This document shows positions 62,901-64,000 of a DNA stretch of 64,000 nt, one piece after another; position 1 is the stretch's first letter; every line of letters starts with the position of its first letter. The notes beneath the pieces were generated by a model. The model had not been told where the DNA came from and did not search any database. It saw only the letters and a program-made list of their open reading frames with translations. A program made the translations under genes and the position numbers. Source of the DNA: Actinomadura formosensis NBRC 14204 (GTDB lineage: Bacteria; Actinomycetota; Actinomycetes; Streptosporangiales; Streptosporangiaceae); NCBI RefSeq assembly GCF_001552155.1, contig NZ_BCQQ01000003.1, positions 34,497-98,496 of the forward strand, given 5' to 3'.

Positions 62901-62977
62901 ACGTCGATGTTCCATCCGCCGAGCAGAATTCCGTTGCCCCCGTGAACGGCGGGCTGCACCATCGGCGACCCGTTCAT
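59951..62977 (-). CDS. AfsR/SARP-type regulator (BTAD, NB-ARC, TPR)
   Basis: 1008 residues from ATG 62977. Residues ~22–110: winged helix (IDVLGPLDVRRAGRAVELPPRRRSLLALLALRVG, LVDALWGEDPPATAVRTLHAHIAKLAALLPG). ~115–260: BTAD. ~290–590: STAND/NB-ARC ATPase with GLGGIGKTSLAVAA (P-loop), ILLVVDNCEHLVEA (Walker B) and HGLPLAIELAAARA. The rest is TPR-like repeats to the end. SARPs activate secondary-metabolite genes in response to a ligand or phosphorylation. Downstream is the LLM enzyme on the opposite strand. Confidence 0.94.
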   Translation of the reverse strand: MNGSPMVQPAVHGGNGILLGGWNIDVLGPLDVRRAGRAVELPPRRRSLLALLALRVGTMVTVDGLVDALWGEDPPATAVRTLHAHIAKLAALLPGDGDDRLIQRKDPGYLLNAEMVRVDRVRFEELITDGLRHVADGRFTESTRMLSRALALWRGEALADCPVHGWAFTEVDHLRETRLQAYEGLFASRLALGGLPEASVGEIERLAAQHPFRERLWELLIVALHLGGRTGDALNTYHRVRRELAGELGLDPGEGLRHVEAGVLQGVADPRELLRLPAGRTPAGTGPLAVPQQVTTLIGREAEIAGVRESLRTARLVTLTGLGGIGKTSLAVAASRAAAADFADIAFVDLAPCGDGAGIAAAIAEALGAHPRGDRLLAEIARRISCDRILLVVDNCEHLVEACAPIVRELLGRCPHLRVLATSQEALRVPGEVLRPVPELRAPPPALVRSGADLAGYDAAVLFADRAGIGRPETLPARDARAVATICARCHGLPLAIELAAARARMFTLPEMARRLRDPFSVLTEGPRGTRPQHRALRATVEWSYRLLTAEERRALCRFSVFNGAFTLEAAGAVHPETAPLEMLGRLVDKSLVKVVRTAADTRYRLVATIRAFALDRLRAHPDEHARTRQGHARHHQRQAEEIERRLRGPQLGSQVVQIAECHEDVRAALTWLTENDPDGALRLASSLWRYHYLRGGYAEGRAWLAAALAARTPDVPSGAQAKALWALAKLAALECDYREADDHARRVLELYTRDGDGAGVARARELLGAIARELGHYDRALEYARQSLAAAERGGDRWATGHALQLLGFVSWLSGDGDSAVRYSGQAMHCFRPIGDGERLAWCRIDLGAAAYYAGDLDTAARHLHRSLVESFGIRFREGIAWSENLLALIDLRQGRRRQALRRLVTSLELHHELGDRWRLSSVLDALAGVFAVDDAPLAAELLGTAGRLRDEMGALVPACERAQLAAIRAQIVDRVGAEVFERASALGWWQDVTALVERIRLGSAAR

Positions 62978-63302
62978 CCCGTTAGCGTAGCCTGACGGAC
63001 AACGACAATTCCGGCCGATTCAGCGCGATATCAGCACCGTTTCAGCGGCTTTCCGAGAATAGAGGCTGGAGTACTGTCGGCCTTCGTCGGCACGGGTACG
63101 GGAATCGCCCCGCCCGGCCGCACCGGCGAGCGTTTCTGGGCACCCGGGACGGCCGCGGCCCCGCCACTGCCGGCGTGCCGGCGTGGTCCGAGCCGCGCTC
63201 GTGTCCGGTACCGGCAAGGGCCCGCGCCGACATCCAGAACTCTCGATGGACCAATGAGGCGGTAACCTCTCAGCAGTTCCGTAGCCGGCTGCTGGGGAAG
63301 AC
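62978..63302. promoter_or_regulatory. Shared region between two divergent SARP-type genes
   Basis: 325 bases with no gene. It is the control region of both regulators; SARPs usually bind direct heptamer repeats upstream of their target genes, but none was certain here. Confidence 0.5.
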
Positions 63303-64000
63303 ATGTCGGTCGTTGTGCGGCTGCTGGGGCCGGTGGATGTGGCGGTGGCCGACGAGATCCGGCCGGTGCCCGGGTTGCGGCGCAAGGCGGTCCTGGCCCG
63401 GCTGGCGCTGCGGCCGGGGAACGTGGTGGGAGTCGACCAGCTCATCGACGCGGTGTGGGACGGGGAGCCGCCCGCCACGGCGGTGAACTCGCTGCAGAGC
63501 CACGTCTCCTACCTGCGTCGCCTCCTCGGGACCGCGGAGGCCGTCGTCGCCCGGCCCCCGGGCTATGTCCTGGACGTCCCGGCGACCGATCTCCGGCTGG
63601 CCGAGGAGCTGATCGAACGGGGCCGGGGCCCAGGGGCGCCCGCCGAGCGCCTGTCGGCGCTGGAACAGGCGCTGGCGCTGTGGCGCGGGCGGTCCCTGGC
63701 GGACGTGGCGGAGCTGCCGTGGTTCGGGCAGGAGGCCGAACGGCTGGAGCGGATGCGCCGGGCCGCCGAGCACGCCGCCCTGGAGTGCCGGCTGGCGCTG
63801 GGGCGGCACGCGGAGCTGGTGCCGGAGCTGGAGGAGCTGACCGTACGGCATCCGTTCGACGAGGACCTGCACGGCCAGCTGATGGTCGCGTTGTACCGGA
63901 GCGGCAGGCAGGCCGACGCGCTGGCGGTCTTCCGCAGGCTGCGGGCGCGGCTGCGGCAGGAGCTCGGCATCGACCCGAGCGGCCCGCTGCGCGATCTCGA
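63303..64000 (+). CDS. AfsR/SARP-type regulator, 3' end outside window
   Basis: At least 232 residues from ATG 63303. Winged helix VVRLLGPVDVAVADEIRPVPGLRRKAVLARLALRPGNVVGVDQLIDAVWDGEPPATAVNSLQSHVSYLRRLLG followed by BTAD (ALALWRGRSLADVAELPWFGQEAERLERMRRAAEHAALE, LVPELEELTVRHPFDEDLHGQLMVALYRSGRQADALAVFRRLRARLRQELGIDPSG). It is open at the right border, so an NB-ARC part may follow. A paralogue of the divergent regulator next door. Confidence 0.93.
   Translation, partial: MSVVVRLLGPVDVAVADEIRPVPGLRRKAVLARLALRPGNVVGVDQLIDAVWDGEPPATAVNSLQSHVSYLRRLLGTAEAVVARPPGYVLDVPATDLRLAEELIERGRGPGAPAERLSALEQALALWRGRSLADVAELPWFGQEAERLERMRRAAEHAALECRLALGRHAELVPELEELTVRHPFDEDLHGQLMVALYRSGRQADALAVFRRLRARLRQELGIDPSGPLRDL

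Noticed and set aside
1..64000. CRISPR array
   Set aside because: No regularly spaced repeats of 25–40 bases were seen anywhere.

Overview
The window is high-GC DNA from an actinobacterium. Evidence includes frequent GTG and TTG starts, a topA–dTMP kinase–holB operon in which the dTMP kinase is fused to an MFS-like membrane domain, RicT, two AfsR/SARP regulators, DUF5994-type proteins, and partner-switching (STAS / HATPase / SpoIIE) proteins. A filamentous genus such as a Thermomonosporaceae or Streptosporangiales member fits the style, but this is inference; no rRNA or marker comparison could be run.

Layout. 1–1029: a partial gene and a SMI1/KNR4-like protein. 1041–5955: a block bounded by a perfect 38-bp inverted repeat (with a 4-bp AGTC duplication outside), read as a decayed Tn3-family transposon. 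It carries an intact DHA2 drug-efflux transporter and a SAM methyltransferase between broken resolvase and transposase pieces. 5956–6850: a broken tyrosine integrase next to tRNA-Thr(CGT). 6914–25522: a mostly ordinary chromosomal stretch: secreted peptidase, GNAT, a second DHA2 transporter, RicT, fructosamine-kinase-like protein plus low-molecular-weight phosphatase, subtilisin, DNA polymerase III delta', MFS–dTMP kinase, topoisomerase I, and an M20 peptidase.

25638–36010: tRNA-Leu(GAG) followed by a gene graveyard. It holds fragments of IS3 and IS1380 transposases, a NucA/NucB-type nuclease with two compensating frameshifts, a headless XRE-type regulator, a slipin fragment and other debris, among a few intact genes. 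32925–45007 also contains a loose stress/signalling neighbourhood: two DUF5994-like proteins, STAS, GAF, SpoIIE-type phosphatase, HATPase, a truncated STAS, a duplicated small unknown family, a fatty-acid desaturase, a UBP-type zinc finger, PRC-barrel, and a BrkB-type membrane protein. No sigma factor was seen in the cluster.

45026–47355: a recombinase tail, an orphan SnoaL domain of the ECF41 sigma-factor type divergent from an AhpD/CMD protein, and a MerR regulator behind a strong hairpin. 48019–54990: a peptide-type ABC transporter operon in which every gene overlaps the next by 4 nt, ending in an M24 peptidase homologue that has lost metal ligands, with a divergent Lrp/AsnC regulator. 54974–58592: small proteins, a cold-shock protein with a hairpin leader, and a DEAD-box helicase. 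58825–64000: an LLM flavin oxidoreductase convergent with a large SARP-NB-ARC-TPR regulator, then a second SARP regulator cut by the window end.
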